A DNA stretch of 64,000 nt from DASYQD01 sp963837455 (GCA_963837455.1 CAWINM010000010.1:992001-1056000); one strand, 5' to 3'; positions 46,055-55,532 are shown, counted from the first letter of the stretch. Program-made: numbers and translations. The notes: generated by a model not told the origin, from the sequence alone.

Positions 46055-48577
46055 ATGACGAGACCCCTCGCGTGCGCTTCGTTCGCCGTCGCCTTTGCCG
46101 TCGCCGCCCTTCCCACTCTTGCCGCAACCGCCCCGCCGGCGCCGGCGCCACACCAGCCCGAGAAGGGCGAGACCACACCCAAGGTCGCCGACAAGGTGGC
46201 GGGCCTCACCCCGCGCCCCGGCCTGCTCACCACCTACCTCGACCGCGATCGTGGCAAGCTCTGGCTCGAGCTGCCCCCGCCAGGCACCGAAGGGGTGATC
46301 GGCGAGTATCTCTACGTCGAGGGACTGCTCACCGGCGTCGGCTCGAATCCCATCGGCCTCGACCGCGGGCAGATCGGTGCCACCCGCGTGGTGCGCCTGC
46401 GGCGGCTCGGCCCGCGGGTGCTCCTCGAGGAGCCCAACCAGCGGTACCGCGCCCTCTCCTCCGATCCCGCCGAGCGACGCGCCGTCGCCGAGTCGTTCGC
46501 CACCTCGGTGCTGTGGGGAGGTGAGGTCGCCGCCCTCGACCCCGACGGCCGCGCCCTCGTGGACTTCACGCCCTTCGTCGTCCGCGACGCCCACGGGGTG
46601 GCGCGCAGCCTGCAGCAGACGCGGCAGGGGAGCTTCGAGCTCGACGGCGCGCGCAGCGCCCTCGACCCCGACAACTGCCTCTCCTTTCCCGACAACCTCG
46701 AGCTCGAGGCCATCCTCACCTTCGGCGGCCGTGAGCCGGGCAGCGAGGTCGCCGCCGTGACGCCGCAGCCGCAGTCGGTAACGGTGGTGCAGCACCACTC
46801 GTTGATCCGGCTCCCCGACGCCGGCTACCAGCCGCGCGCGTTCGATCCGCGCGCCGGCAGCTTCGGCATCACCTTCGCTGACTACGCGGCGCCGCTCGGG
46901 CAGCCGCTCGAGAAGCGCTGGATCGCGCGCCACCGGCTGCAGCACGCCGAGCGCGGCAACCCGGCGTCGCCGGTGGTCGAGCCCATCGTCTTCTACGTCG
47001 ACCGGGCGGCCCCCGAGCCCATCCGCACCGCTCTGCTCACCGGCGCGGGCTGGTGGGCCGACGCTTTCGCCAAGGCAGGGTTCCCGGGTGGCTATCGTGT
47101 CGAGCTGTTGCCACCCGGGGCGCATCCGCTCGACGTGCGCTACAACGTCATCCAGTGGGTGCATCGCGCCACCCGCGGCTGGTCCTACGGCGGCGGCGTC
47201 ATCGACCCGCGCACCGGCGAGCTGGTGAAGGGGCACGTCACCCTCGGCTCGCTGCGCGTACGCCAGGACATCGTCATCTTCGAGGGGCTGCTGGGCGCCG
47301 ACAAGACCGGCAGCGGCGCTGCCGACGACCCGGTCCAGCTCGCCCTCGCCCGCATCCGCCAGCTCGCCGCGCACGAGGTGGGCCACGCGCTCGGGCTCGA
47401 GCACAACTTCGCCGCCTCCACCTACGGTCGAGCCTCGGTGATGGACTACCCGGCGCCGCTCGTTCGCCTCGGCCCCGACGGCAAGCTCGACGTGTCGCAG
47501 GCCTACGCCACCGGCGTCGGCGCCTGGGACGTGCAGGCGATCCGCTACGCCTACAGCGAGACGGCGCCGGGCGTCGACGAACGGAAGGCGCTCGACGAGC
47601 TGCTGGTCGCCGGCGGCAAGGCCGGGCTGCGCTTCCTCACCGACCAGGACGCCCGCCCCGCCGGCGCCGCCGAGCCGTGGGCGAACCTGTGGGACAACGG
47701 CGCCGACCCGGCTGCCGAGCTCGAGGAAACGCTGCGGGTGCGGCAGGCGGCGCTCGCCAGCTTCGGCGAGCACAACATCGCCGATGGCCGCCCGCTGGCC
47801 GAGCTGCAGGAGGTGCTGGCGCCGGTCTACTTCTGGCACCGCTACCAGGTGGATGCGGCGGCGAAGGCGATCGGCGGTCTCGACTACCGCTACGCCCTGC
47901 GCGGCGACGGCGAGGGTGCGCGCTTCCTCGATCCCGCGCTCGAGCGCCGGGCGCTCGATGCGCTGCTGGCGGCGATGCGGCCCGAGGCGCTCGACCTCCC
48001 CGAGCCCGTGTTGCAGCTGCTGCTGCCGCGACCCGCAGGGTACGACGACAACCGCGAGATGTTCCAGGGCCAGACCGGCCTGGTGTTCGACGCGCTGGGC
48101 GCCGCCGCCACCGGTGCCGATCTCGTGCTCACCGCCGTCCTGCAACCGGAGCGGCTCGAGCGCGTGGCGGACTTCCACCGTCGCGACGCGGCGCAGCCCG
48201 CCCTCGAGGACGTGCTCGCCAGGGTGGTGACGGCGGCGTTCCCGGCGAAGCTACCGGCAAGCCCGCGGCTGGCGGAGATCGCCCGCACCGTGCAACGGCT
48301 CACCGCCGACCACCTGGTGGCGTTAGCGTCGTCGCCGGATACCCCGTATCCGGTGCGCGTCCGTGTCGAGGCGCAGCTGCGCGACCTCTCGCGAAAGCTC
48401 GGCCAGCCGGCGACTGATCGCGTCGAGGCGGCACACCGGGCACTCCTGCACCGCGATCTCGAGCGCTACCTGGAGCGTCGCGAGTGGCAGGCTCAGCAGC
48501 TGGTGAAGGCTCCCGAGGCGCCGCCCGGCATGCCCATAGGTGGGTTGTCCTGCGACCTCGGCGATGACTCGCAGTGA
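46055..48577 (+). CDS. Secreted zinc metalloprotease (DUF5117/DUF4953 type)
   Basis: An 840-residue exported protein, signal peptide about 1-23. Residues 45-250 match the DUF5117 segment (GLLTTYLDRDRGKLWLELP, YLYVEGLLTGVGSNPIGLDRGQ), and the zincin domain carries AAHEVGHALGLEHNF (HExxHxxGxxH, first His about 440) followed by ASVMDYPAPLV, the Met-turn. The C-terminal half is helical (DUF4953-like). The family is broadly distributed in Bacteroidetes, Acidobacteria and Proteobacteria as large zinc-dependent metalloproteases of unknown substrate. ATG 46055 follows AGGAGAG. Divergent from the PilZ-AMIN gene over 181 bp. Confidence 0.9.
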   Translation: MTRPLACASFAVAFAVAALPTLAATAPPAPAPHQPEKGETTPKVADKVAGLTPRPGLLTTYLDRDRGKLWLELPPPGTEGVIGEYLYVEGLLTGVGSNPIGLDRGQIGATRVVRLRRLGPRVLLEEPNQRYRALSSDPAERRAVAESFATSVLWGGEVAALDPDGRALVDFTPFVVRDAHGVARSLQQTRQGSFELDGARSALDPDNCLSFPDNLELEAILTFGGREPGSEVAAVTPQPQSVTVVQHHSLIRLPDAGYQPRAFDPRAGSFGITFADYAAPLGQPLEKRWIARHRLQHAERGNPASPVVEPIVFYVDRAAPEPIRTALLTGAGWWADAFAKAGFPGGYRVELLPPGAHPLDVRYNVIQWVHRATRGWSYGGGVIDPRTGELVKGHVTLGSLRVRQDIVIFEGLLGADKTGSGAADDPVQLALARIRQLAAHEVGHALGLEHNFAASTYGRASVMDYPAPLVRLGPDGKLDVSQAYATGVGAWDVQAIRYAYSETAPGVDERKALDELLVAGGKAGLRFLTDQDARPAGAAEPWANLWDNGADPAAELEETLRVRQAALASFGEHNIADGRPLAELQEVLAPVYFWHRYQVDAAAKAIGGLDYRYALRGDGEGARFLDPALERRALDALLAAMRPEALDLPEPVLQLLLPRPAGYDDNREMFQGQTGLVFDALGAAATGADLVLTAVLQPERLERVADFHRRDAAQPALEDVLARVVTAAFPAKLPASPRLAEIARTVQRLTADHLVALASSPDTPYPVRVRVEAQLRDLSRKLGQPATDRVEAAHRALLHRDLERYLERREWQAQQLVKAPEAPPGMPIGGLSCDLGDDSQ

Positions 48578-48697
48578 CGGGCGGCCCGATGGGCCACGGT
48601 CGAGCGACGAATGGCTCGGGGCTCCTGTCGCCCCGAGGGGAGAGAGGGGCTGGGGAGAGAGGGGCGGCTTGCAGAGGCGGGTGACGGCGGTGAGCGG

Positions 48698-49561
48698 TTG
48701 AGGCGGAGGGACGTCCTGCAGGGGGTCGTGTCGCCGGCGCTCACGGTTGTCCTGGCGCTGGCGGCTGGCTGCGGCGACGGCGGGCGGAACGGCGGCGCCG
48801 CTACGCCGTCGCCGGCCGCGCGGCGAGGCGCCCGGGCCGTGAAGACAGCGGCGCCGGAGCGCCTCACCGTACGGGTGCTGGCGCGCTACCCGCACGACCC
48901 GCAGGCGTTCACCCAGGGGCTGCTCTGGCACGACGGCAAGCTCTACGAGAGCACCGGTCTCTACGGCAGCTCCTCGCTGCGGCGCGTCGACCTCGAGAGT
49001 GGGCGGGTGGAGGCGCAGGCGCCGCTGCCGCGCGAGCTCTTCGGCGAGGGGCTGGCCCTCGCCGGCGACCAGCTCGTGCAGCTGACCTGGCAGGAGGGGC
49101 GTGCCCTGCGCTGGAGCCCGGCGGCGTTGGCGCTCGTCGGTGAGTGGCGCTTCGACGGTCAGGGATGGGGGCTCGCCTGGGATGGCCGGCGACTGGTTCA
49201 GAGCGACGGCAGCGCCCGCCTCACCTTTCGTGATCCGCACACCTTCGCCGTCACCGGCACGCTGGAGGTCACCGACCGCGGCAAGCCGGTGGCGCTGCTC
49301 AACGAGCTCGAGGCGGTCGACGGCGCGCTCTACGCCAACCTGTGGACGCTCGACGACATCGTCAGGATCGACCCGGCGAGCGGCGAGGTGACGGCGCGCA
49401 TCGATGCCTCACCCCTGCACCAGGAGATGGCGGAGAAAGGTGCCGGCGCCGACGCCGTGCTCAACGGCATCGCTTGGCGCCCCGAGACGCGCACCTTCCT
49501 GCTCACCGGCAAGCTGTGGCCGACGCTGTTCGAGGTCCGGCTGGTGCCGCCCGGCGGCTGA
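48698..49561 (+). CDS. Glutaminyl-peptide cyclotransferase, lipoprotein
   Basis: About 287 residues. The N-terminus RRRDVLQG...VVLALAAGC ends in a lipobox (LAAGC), so it should be a lipoprotein matured by LspA, which is in this window. The mature part is a five-bladed propeller typical of plant-type/bacterial glutaminyl cyclases (YPHDPQAFTQGLLW, YESTGLYGSSSLRRVDL, LNELEAVDGALYANLWTLDDIVRIDP, VLNGIAWRPETRTFLLTGKLWPTLFEV). It converts N-terminal Gln to pyroglutamate on exported proteins. The TTG at 48698 gives a charged n-region; GTG 48728 would leave almost none. Convergent with the aldolase gene. Confidence 0.88.
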   Translation: MRRRDVLQGVVSPALTVVLALAAGCGDGGRNGGAATPSPAARRGARAVKTAAPERLTVRVLARYPHDPQAFTQGLLWHDGKLYESTGLYGSSSLRRVDLESGRVEAQAPLPRELFGEGLALAGDQLVQLTWQEGRALRWSPAALALVGEWRFDGQGWGLAWDGRRLVQSDGSARLTFRDPHTFAVTGTLEVTDRGKPVALLNELEAVDGALYANLWTLDDIVRIDPASGEVTARIDASPLHQEMAEKGAGADAVLNGIAWRPETRTFLLTGKLWPTLFEVRLVPPGG

Positions 49562-49637
49562 GACGAGGCTCGGCTCGCGAGTCGCGACCGGCGGGGTCGC
49601 GCGTACGCGAGCGCACGGCGGTGCGCGACGCCGCCGT

Positions 49638-50285
49638 TCAGCCGACCAGCACCGCCTCCTGGCGCACCCGCTCGAGGATCAGCCGCGCGCGGGTCGTGAT
49701 GCGGTCGAAGCGGCGGAGCCGCATGTCGTCGGCCTGGAACAGCGGAGCGCCGAAGCCCAGCGCGTAGGCGCCGGCGGCCAGCCAGTCGGCAGCGGTGTCG
49801 GCGTCGGTGCCGTTGGTGGGCACCACCTTGAGGAAGGGGAGCGGTGCCAGCACCGAGCGCAGCCATGCGGGTCCGCCCGCCGGCGCCGGGAACAGCTTGA
49901 GCAGTGGCGCGCCGGCGTGATGCGCCGCCAGCAGCTCGGTGGGCGTGTGCGCCCCCGGCAGCGATGCGACGCCCAGCTCGGCGGCGCGGCGGATCACCGC
50001 CGCGTCGGTCACCGGGCTGACCAGGAAGCGCGCACCATGGGCCACCGCGGCCTCGGCCTGCGCGACCGTGAGCACGGTGCCGGCGCCGGTGACGAGGTCG
50101 GGGCGTGTCGAGAGCTCGCCGATGAGCTCGAGCGCGGCGGGCGTCGTCAGGGTCACTTCGACGACGCGAAAGCCACCGGCGATGGCCGCCTCCATCGCCA
50201 GGCGCCCCACCTCGGCGTCGCCGCTGCGGAGGATGGCGCAGGCGCGCTCGCGGCCGAGCAGCTCGACGAAGGTCTCGGGATCCAT
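49638..50285 (-). CDS. eda: KDPG/KHG aldolase
   Basis: A 215-residue class I aldolase of the Entner-Doudoroff type, cleaving 2-keto-3-deoxy-6-phosphogluconate to pyruvate and glyceraldehyde-3-phosphate. The TIM-barrel signatures are VVEVTLTTPAA (catalytic Glu about 43), GAGTVLT, FLVSPVTDAAV, LPGAHTPTE and LLKLFPA (Schiff-base Lys about 130), with PTNGTDADTAADWLAAG near the C-terminus. No edd gene is nearby, so other substrates of this family (KHG, KDPGal) remain possible. ATG 50285 has GGAGG eight bases upstream. The gene behind it starts on the same strand 19 bp upstream. Confidence 0.92.
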   Translation of the reverse strand: MDPETFVELLGRERACAILRSGDAEVGRLAMEAAIAGGFRVVEVTLTTPAALELIGELSTRPDLVTGAGTVLTVAQAEAAVAHGARFLVSPVTDAAVIRRAAELGVASLPGAHTPTELLAAHHAGAPLLKLFPAPAGGPAWLRSVLAPLPFLKVVPTNGTDADTAADWLAAGAYALGFGAPLFQADDMRLRRFDRITTRARLILERVRQEAVLVG

Positions 50286-50304
50286 CGACAGCACCTCCCG
50301 CCGG

Positions 50305-50916
50305 TCAGATGACGCCGGGTTGCGGCGTCGGCGTGGGTTTCGGAGTGGCCGTAGGCGTCGGCTCGGTGGCCGGCGTCGGCCCGCTCGGCGGCACCGCCGG
50401 GACGACTGCCGACGGCGTCGCCGCCGCGCCGGGCAGCTCGCCCGGCGCCGAGACGCCGGCGAGGATGGCAAACGCACGCTGATCGAGCTCGACGAGGAAG
50501 GTACGCGCGGAGGCATCGGTGCGGCGCAGCGCCTGCTTGGACTGCTCTAGCAGCGGCGCCAGCTCCGGACGGCGCTGCTGGAAGAGCTGGCCGTACTCCC
50601 CCCGCTCGAGCCGCTTCTCGATGCCGTCGAGAGCCTGGATGGCGTTGCCGAAGTTGAGCTGGTTGATGATCGCGTGGACGCCGTTGACGTCCTGCTGCAG
50701 CTGGATGAACTCTCCCCACACCCGCAGTCGCTCCAGCCGCTGCTGCAGCGCCGCGTTCTGTGTCTCCGCCACCTGCCGCTTCTGTTGCGCCTCGGCGAGC
50801 AGGCGCTCCGCCCCCTCCATCTCCTGGCGGCAGCGCCAGGTCGAGTAACCGTAGGTACCGAAGGTCAGGATCGCCAGCACGACGAGCCCGAGAAAGACCT
50901 TTGCGAGTCCAGACAT
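50305..50916 (-). CDS. Membrane-anchored coiled-coil protein with Pro/Thr tail
   Basis: A 203-residue protein with one N-terminal membrane helix (about 4-24), a coiled coil (about 32-65, Glu/Gln/Leu-rich, with two Cys avoided apart from CRQ near 29), a helical domain (about 70-150) and a repetitive C-terminal tail of Thr-Pro pairs (TPTATPKPTPTPQP). I do not recognise the family. The tail suggests an extended, possibly envelope-spanning segment. Upstream on the same strand as eda and likely transcribed with it. ATG 50916 follows GGAGGGG. Confidence 0.7.
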   Translation of the reverse strand: MSGLAKVFLGLVVLAILTFGTYGYSTWRCRQEMEGAERLLAEAQQKRQVAETQNAALQQRLERLRVWGEFIQLQQDVNGVHAIINQLNFGNAIQALDGIEKRLERGEYGQLFQQRRPELAPLLEQSKQALRRTDASARTFLVELDQRAFAILAGVSAPGELPGAAATPSAVVPAVPPSGPTPATEPTPTATPKPTPTPQPGVI

Positions 50917-51124
50917 GTCATCCCCTCCCTGGCACCGAGCGCCTCCGGACGATAGACGAGCCCTCCCGGTGGCGCAAGATCGCGACCCGCTCTCAGGTCC
51001 GCTGGTGCCGCACCTTTCGTGCCATGGCGCTGCCGCCGCGCTGGAAGCCGCCACGTGTGGGGGGTATGCTGACGCCGCGGCGGGGCGGCGCCCGCGCCGC
51101 GATCCCTTCGGAAGGAGCTCGGTG

Positions 51125-52153
51125 ATGAACGGACAGCAGTGGTACGTGGCGGTGGCGGGGCAGCAGCAGGGGCCGATGAGCGGCGACGACGTGATCGCGC
51201 GCGTGCGGGCGGGGCAGCTCGATCGCTCGGCCCACGTGTTCACCCAGGGAATGGCGAACTGGGAGCCGATCGGCAATCGCGCCGAGTTCGCCCCGGCCTT
51301 CGCCGGTGGCGGCGCCGGGGTCGCGATGCCGCCGCCCGCGCCGAGCACCTCCGCCCTCACCGCCCACGAGATCGACTACGAGATCTTCGGCCAGGAGATG
51401 CAGTTCGTCGAGATCACGCTCGACCCCGGCGAGCAGTGCGTCGCCGAGGCGGGATCGTTCATGTACATGGACCCCGGCATCCAGATGGAGACCATCTTCG
51501 GCGATGGCTCGGCGCAGAGCGGCGGCGGCGGCTTCATGGGCAAGCTGATGCAGGCCGGCAAGCGCGTGCTCACCGGCGAGTCCCTGTTCATGACCCTCTT
51601 CGGCAACACCGGCGGCACGCGCCAGAAGGTGGCCTTCGCATCCCCCTACCCGGGCAGCATCGTCGCCCTCGACCTCAAGCAGCTCGGGGGCAGCATGCTC
51701 TGCCAGAAGGACGCCTTCCTCTGCGCGGCCCGCGGCATCTCGGTGGGCATGGCGTTCCAGAAGAAGCTCGGCGTCGGCCTGTTCGGCGGCGAGGGGTTCA
51801 TCCTCGAAAAGCTCGACGGCGACGGCAAGGCGTTCGTGCACGCCGGTGGTTGCATCGTCGAGCGCGAGCTGCGCGCCGGCGAGACGATGCGCCTCGACAC
51901 CGGCTGCCTGGTCTGCTTCCAGCCCTCGGTGGCTTACGACATCCAGACGGTGCCGGGGATCAAGACGGCGCTGTTCGGCGGCGAGGGGCTGTTCTTCGCC
52001 GCCCTCACCGGCCCCGGCAAGGTGTGGATCCAGTCGTTGCCGTTCAGCCGTCTGGCCAGCCGCGTCTGGGCGGCGGCCCCCAAGGGTGGCGGCAAGAGCA
52101 AGGACGAAGGGTCGATCCTCGGCGGCCTCGGTGGCCTGGTGATGGGCGATTGA
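51125..52153 (+). CDS. GYF_2 - AIM24 family protein
   Basis: A 342-residue protein. Residues 4-58: GYF_2 (DUF4339) domain (QWYVAVAGQQQGPMSGDDV, HVFTQGMANWEPIG), a peptide-binding module. Residues about 80-320: AIM24/TIGR00266 domain (YEIFGQEMQFVEITLDPGEQCVAEAGSFMYM, TGCLVCFQPSVAYDIQ, LFGGEGLFFAALTGPGKVWIQSLP), named after a yeast mitochondrial biogenesis factor; its biochemical role is unknown. The C-terminus is Gly-rich (ILGGLGGLVMGD). ATG 51125 is chosen on the basis of AGGAGC before it. Its stop overlaps the TTG of the HtrA gene (TTGA): a coupled unit of three genes. Confidence 0.9.
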   Translation: MNGQQWYVAVAGQQQGPMSGDDVIARVRAGQLDRSAHVFTQGMANWEPIGNRAEFAPAFAGGGAGVAMPPPAPSTSALTAHEIDYEIFGQEMQFVEITLDPGEQCVAEAGSFMYMDPGIQMETIFGDGSAQSGGGGFMGKLMQAGKRVLTGESLFMTLFGNTGGTRQKVAFASPYPGSIVALDLKQLGGSMLCQKDAFLCAARGISVGMAFQKKLGVGLFGGEGFILEKLDGDGKAFVHAGGCIVERELRAGETMRLDTGCLVCFQPSVAYDIQTVPGIKTALFGGEGLFFAALTGPGKVWIQSLPFSRLASRVWAAAPKGGGKSKDEGSILGGLGGLVMGD

Positions 52154-54225
52154 GCGCGCCGCGGCGTCGGCCGGGCGTCCCGGTGCGGAGGGCGGCCGGC
52201 GTGACACCGCTGCTGCTGCTGGGCTCGTTGCTGCTCGGCGCCAACGCCGCGGCGGCGGCTTCACCGCCAGAGATCGTCGCCCGCGTGCGCGACCAGGTCT
52301 ACCCGGCGCTGGTCAACATCACCGTCGTCTACCAGCGCTTCAGCGAAGGGCGGGCCGAGCGCTACCCGGGGGCCGGTAGCGGCGTCATCGTCACCCCCGA
52401 AGGCCATGTCCTCACCAACTTTCACGTCGCCGGCAACACCACGCGCATCGATTGCACGCTCACCGACGGGCGGGTGATCGCCGCCAGCGTGGTGGCGCAC
52501 GACCCGCTCACCGACATCTCGGTGCTGCGGCTCGCCTCCCGGCCCGGCGAGACCTTCCCCCACGCCGCGTTCGGCGACTCCGACGCCTTGCGCGTGGGCG
52601 ACACGGTGTTCGCCATGGGCAACCCGCTCGCCCTCTCCTCGTCGATGACCGAGGGGATCGTCTCCAACCCGGCGCGCGTCTTCACCGACTTCACCGGCAG
52701 CGAGATCGAGCAGCTCGACGTCGCCGAGGGCGAGCCGTCGGGCCTCTTCACGCGCTGGATCCAGCACGACGCGCTGATCCTGCCCGGCAACTCGGGCGGC
52801 CCGCTGGTCGACGTCGAGGGGCGGGTGGTGGGGATCAACGAGCTCGGTGGCGAGGGCTTCGGCTTCGCCATCCCCTCGGCGATCGCCAAGGACGTGCTCG
52901 AGCAAGTGCTCGCCCACGGCGAGGTGCGCCGCGGCACGCTCGGGCTGTCGGTGTTGCCGGTGGCAAAGATCGGCCGCAACGACGGGGCACTGGTCTCCTC
53001 GGTCCTCCCCGACAGCCCGGCCGCGCGCGCCGACGTCACCCCCGGCGACCTGCTGTTGACGCTCGCCGGCGAGCCGGTGACGGTGCGCTTCCTCGAGCAG
53101 GTGCCGCTGCTCTACCAGCGGGTGGCGCGCCTGCCCGTGGGCTCGCCCGTCGAGCTGGTGGTCGATCGCGGCGGCCAGCGCAAGACCCTCCACGCCACCG
53201 TCGAGCTGCTCGGCCCCTACCACGGCGACGAGGGAGAGGTGCACGAGCTCGGGCTCACCTTGCAGGAGGTGACGCCGCTGCTCGCCTCGGCCCGTCAGCT
53301 GCCGGGCAGCGACGGGCTGCTGGTCACCGGCGTGCATGCCGGCGGTGCCGCCGACGCCGCCAAGCCACGGCTGCAGCAGGGCGACCTGCTCGCCAAGCTC
53401 GGCGGCGAGGCGGTGACCTCGCTCGCCGCGGTGCGCGCGCGGGTCGCCTCCTGGCCGGGCGACAAGCCCCTGCCGGTGTCGCTGTGGCGCGCCGGCGAGG
53501 AGCTGCTGGCGCTGCTGCCACCGCCGCGCGACCAGGCCGAGCACTGGGGTGGCGAGCTGCCCAAGGCCTGGCTGGGTGTGCGCACCCAGGTGCTCACCCC
53601 CGAGCTGGCGGCGGCGCTCGGCACCCCCGACCTGCGCGGCTTCCGCGTGACCCAGGTGCTGCCGGAGACCGCCGCCGCCAAGGCCGGCCTGCAGGTCGGA
53701 GACCTCATCTCCGGGCTCAACGGCGAGACGCTGGCGCCGGTTCGCCTGCAGGAGGCCGAGGACCTGCGGCGCGCCGTCGAGGAGCTCACGGTCGGAGGCA
53801 CCGCCGAGCTGGCGGTGCGCCGTGACGGCGCCACCAGGAAGATGACGGTGGCGCTCGAGCCGCGGCCGCCGCAGGCCGACGAGGTGCCGCGCGCCAAGCA
53901 GGAGACCCTCGAGTTCGCGGTCCGCGAGCTCACCCTCGAGGACCGCGTGCGCAACCGCTGGAGCACCGACGTCGAGGGGGTGCTGGTGGCCGAAGCCGAG
54001 CGGGGCGGCTGGGCGCAGATGGCCGGCCTTCACCTCGACGACCTGCTGCTCACCGTCAACGATCAGGCGGTACCGACGGTGACCGCGTTCCAGCGAGTGA
54101 TGAAGGTGCTCGCCGCGCAGCGGCCGCCGGTGGTGCGGCTGTTCGTGCGACGCGGCGGCGCCACCCACTTCGTCATCGTCGAGCCGACCTGGCGCGAGGT
54201 CGACACCAAGGGAGGCGCGCGATGA
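52150..54225 (+). CDS. HtrA/DegP-type serine protease with multiple PDZ domains
   Basis: A 691-residue exported protease; signal peptide about 1-37 (VTPLLLLGSLLLGANAAAAA). The trypsin-like domain has His in TNFHVAGN (about 92), Asp in DPLTDISVLRL (about 122) and Ser in LPGNSGGPLVD (about 215), a complete triad. Then come about four PDZ domains (starting near 260, 365, 470 and 600; for example VLPDSPAARADVTPGDLLLTLAGEPV). Usual HtrA proteins have one or two. Likely periplasmic quality control. TTG 52150 overlaps the AIM24 stop, and the stop overlaps the following gene (ATGA). Confidence 0.92.
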   Translation: MSAPRRRPGVPVRRAAGVTPLLLLGSLLLGANAAAAASPPEIVARVRDQVYPALVNITVVYQRFSEGRAERYPGAGSGVIVTPEGHVLTNFHVAGNTTRIDCTLTDGRVIAASVVAHDPLTDISVLRLASRPGETFPHAAFGDSDALRVGDTVFAMGNPLALSSSMTEGIVSNPARVFTDFTGSEIEQLDVAEGEPSGLFTRWIQHDALILPGNSGGPLVDVEGRVVGINELGGEGFGFAIPSAIAKDVLEQVLAHGEVRRGTLGLSVLPVAKIGRNDGALVSSVLPDSPAARADVTPGDLLLTLAGEPVTVRFLEQVPLLYQRVARLPVGSPVELVVDRGGQRKTLHATVELLGPYHGDEGEVHELGLTLQEVTPLLASARQLPGSDGLLVTGVHAGGAADAAKPRLQQGDLLAKLGGEAVTSLAAVRARVASWPGDKPLPVSLWRAGEELLALLPPPRDQAEHWGGELPKAWLGVRTQVLTPELAAALGTPDLRGFRVTQVLPETAAAKAGLQVGDLISGLNGETLAPVRLQEAEDLRRAVEELTVGGTAELAVRRDGATRKMTVALEPRPPQADEVPRAKQETLEFAVRELTLEDRVRNRWSTDVEGVLVAEAERGGWAQMAGLHLDDLLLTVNDQAVPTVTAFQRVMKVLAAQRPPVVRLFVRRGGATHFVIVEPTWREVDTKGGAR

Positions 54226-55151
54226 GCGGAGCGCGACGGTGGAGGAGAGCCCTCGCGGGCGTGGCCGGCGCGGCGGTGCTGCTGGTCCTTGCCGCGGCGC
54301 CGTTGCGCGCAGCGGCGATGCCACCGGCGGCAGGAGTGGCGGCCGCTCCAGCTGTCGTGGGCGCGGCGGCGGCCGGCGATCTGCTGGCCCGCTACGCGCC
54401 GGCGATCGTGCGCGTCGAGGCCGTGCTCGAAACGCGGCTCAACCTCGGCGGCCAGGGCGAGGCTCAGGACTCCCGGCTCGACCTGCTCGGCGCCGTGGTC
54501 GATCCCGGCGGCCTGGTGATGATCTGGAACTCGCACATCTCCTCGGCGCGCATGACCGAGATGATGGAGAACGCCGGCCGCAGCGAAGGGATGGGCATCC
54601 AGGTGGTGCCGCGCTCGTTCACCGTCATGCTCCCCGAGGGGGAGGTGCCGGCGCTGCTCGCCGCCACCGACTCGGCGCTCGATCTGGCATTCCTGCAGCT
54701 CGAGCGGCCGCCGGCGCAGCCGCTGCCGTTCGTCGACTTCAGCCACTCGACGCGGCCGGCGGTGGGCGAGCCGATGATGGTGGTGTCGCGACTGGGGCGC
54801 GGCTTCGACCACGCGCCCTACGTGCAGACGGCGCGCATGGGCGGTGTGCTCAAGAAGCCCCGCGAGGCGTGGATCCTCGACGGCAACCTCTCCGCCTTCG
54901 GCCTGCCGGTGTTCGACAGCGAGGGCAATCCGGTGGGAGCGCTCACCACCGTCGTCACGCGCGGCTCGGAGAGCGACAGCGCCGCCGGCAGCCCCACCGT
55001 TGGGCAGATGATCGGCGGCGCCTTCGGCGCTCCCGGCGAGGGCCCGCTGGGGGTGTTCGTGCTCCCCGGCGAACGGGTCGCCTCGCTGGTCAAGCTCGCC
55101 GCCGAGCGTGCCCAGCAGCTGCTCGCGGAACGCGCCGCCGCCAAGCCCTAG
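54222..55151 (+). CDS. Trypsin-fold protein lacking the HtrA active site
   Basis: A 309-residue exported protein; signal peptide about 1-32. The body follows the trypsin-like HtrA pattern: LLARYAPAIVRVEAVLE, GLVMIWNSHISS (His position), DSALDLAFLQLERP (Asp position), but where HtrA has GNSGGP the sequence reads DGNLSAFGLPVFDSEGNPVGA. The oxyanion-hole glycines and catalytic Ser context are lost, so proteolysis is unlikely. It may be a regulatory or scaffold partner of the active protease just upstream, to which it is coupled by ATGA. No PDZ domain. Confidence 0.72.
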   Translation: MSGARRWRRALAGVAGAAVLLVLAAAPLRAAAMPPAAGVAAAPAVVGAAAAGDLLARYAPAIVRVEAVLETRLNLGGQGEAQDSRLDLLGAVVDPGGLVMIWNSHISSARMTEMMENAGRSEGMGIQVVPRSFTVMLPEGEVPALLAATDSALDLAFLQLERPPAQPLPFVDFSHSTRPAVGEPMMVVSRLGRGFDHAPYVQTARMGGVLKKPREAWILDGNLSAFGLPVFDSEGNPVGALTTVVTRGSESDSAAGSPTVGQMIGGAFGAPGEGPLGVFVLPGERVASLVKLAAERAQQLLAERAAAKP

Positions 55152-55183
55152 CGCGGGGGCCGCGCCCGGCCGGAGGCGCGCAG

Positions 55184-55447
55184 CTAGCCGACGGGGGTTT
55201 CGATCTTCAGCATGCGCGCCCAGGCGACGCGCAGGTTGGGCGGCAGGTCGAGATCGGGGAAGCACTCCCGTACCTCGTCGCGGCTGACGTAGGTCCAGAT
55301 GTCGTCCCACTGCGCGTAGCGCAGCAGGCAAGAGATGACCCAGAGGCGCTTCGCCGGCGGTCCCTGGCGGAGCCACGCCACCGCCTGCTCCCCGGTCACC
55401 TTGTCGTCAGGGAAGAAGTAGAGATACCCGGACCCGCCTTCGAGCAT
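55184..55447 (-). CDS. Small uncharacterised protein
   Basis: An 87-residue Trp/Arg/Asp-rich soluble protein (YLYFFPDDKVTGEQAVAWLRQ, LRYAQWDDIWTYVSRDEVRECF, LDLPPNLRVAWARMLKIE). No known motif; two helical repeats of similar character are possible. ATG 55447 is used; nothing longer is supported because an upstream extension would run antisense over the tRNA. Convergent with the HtrA-like gene, 32 bp from its stop. Real gene status rests on protein-like composition only. Confidence 0.5.
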   Translation of the reverse strand: MLEGGSGYLYFFPDDKVTGEQAVAWLRQGPPAKRLWVISCLLRYAQWDDIWTYVSRDEVRECFPDLDLPPNLRVAWARMLKIETPVG

Positions 55448-55532
55448 GACCTCGGCAGTATACCCCTGGCCGCCGCCCGTCGCGCGCCGTCGCGTTGCGC
55501 CAACGGGTGGCCCGTTCGCGGCGCGGGCAGCC

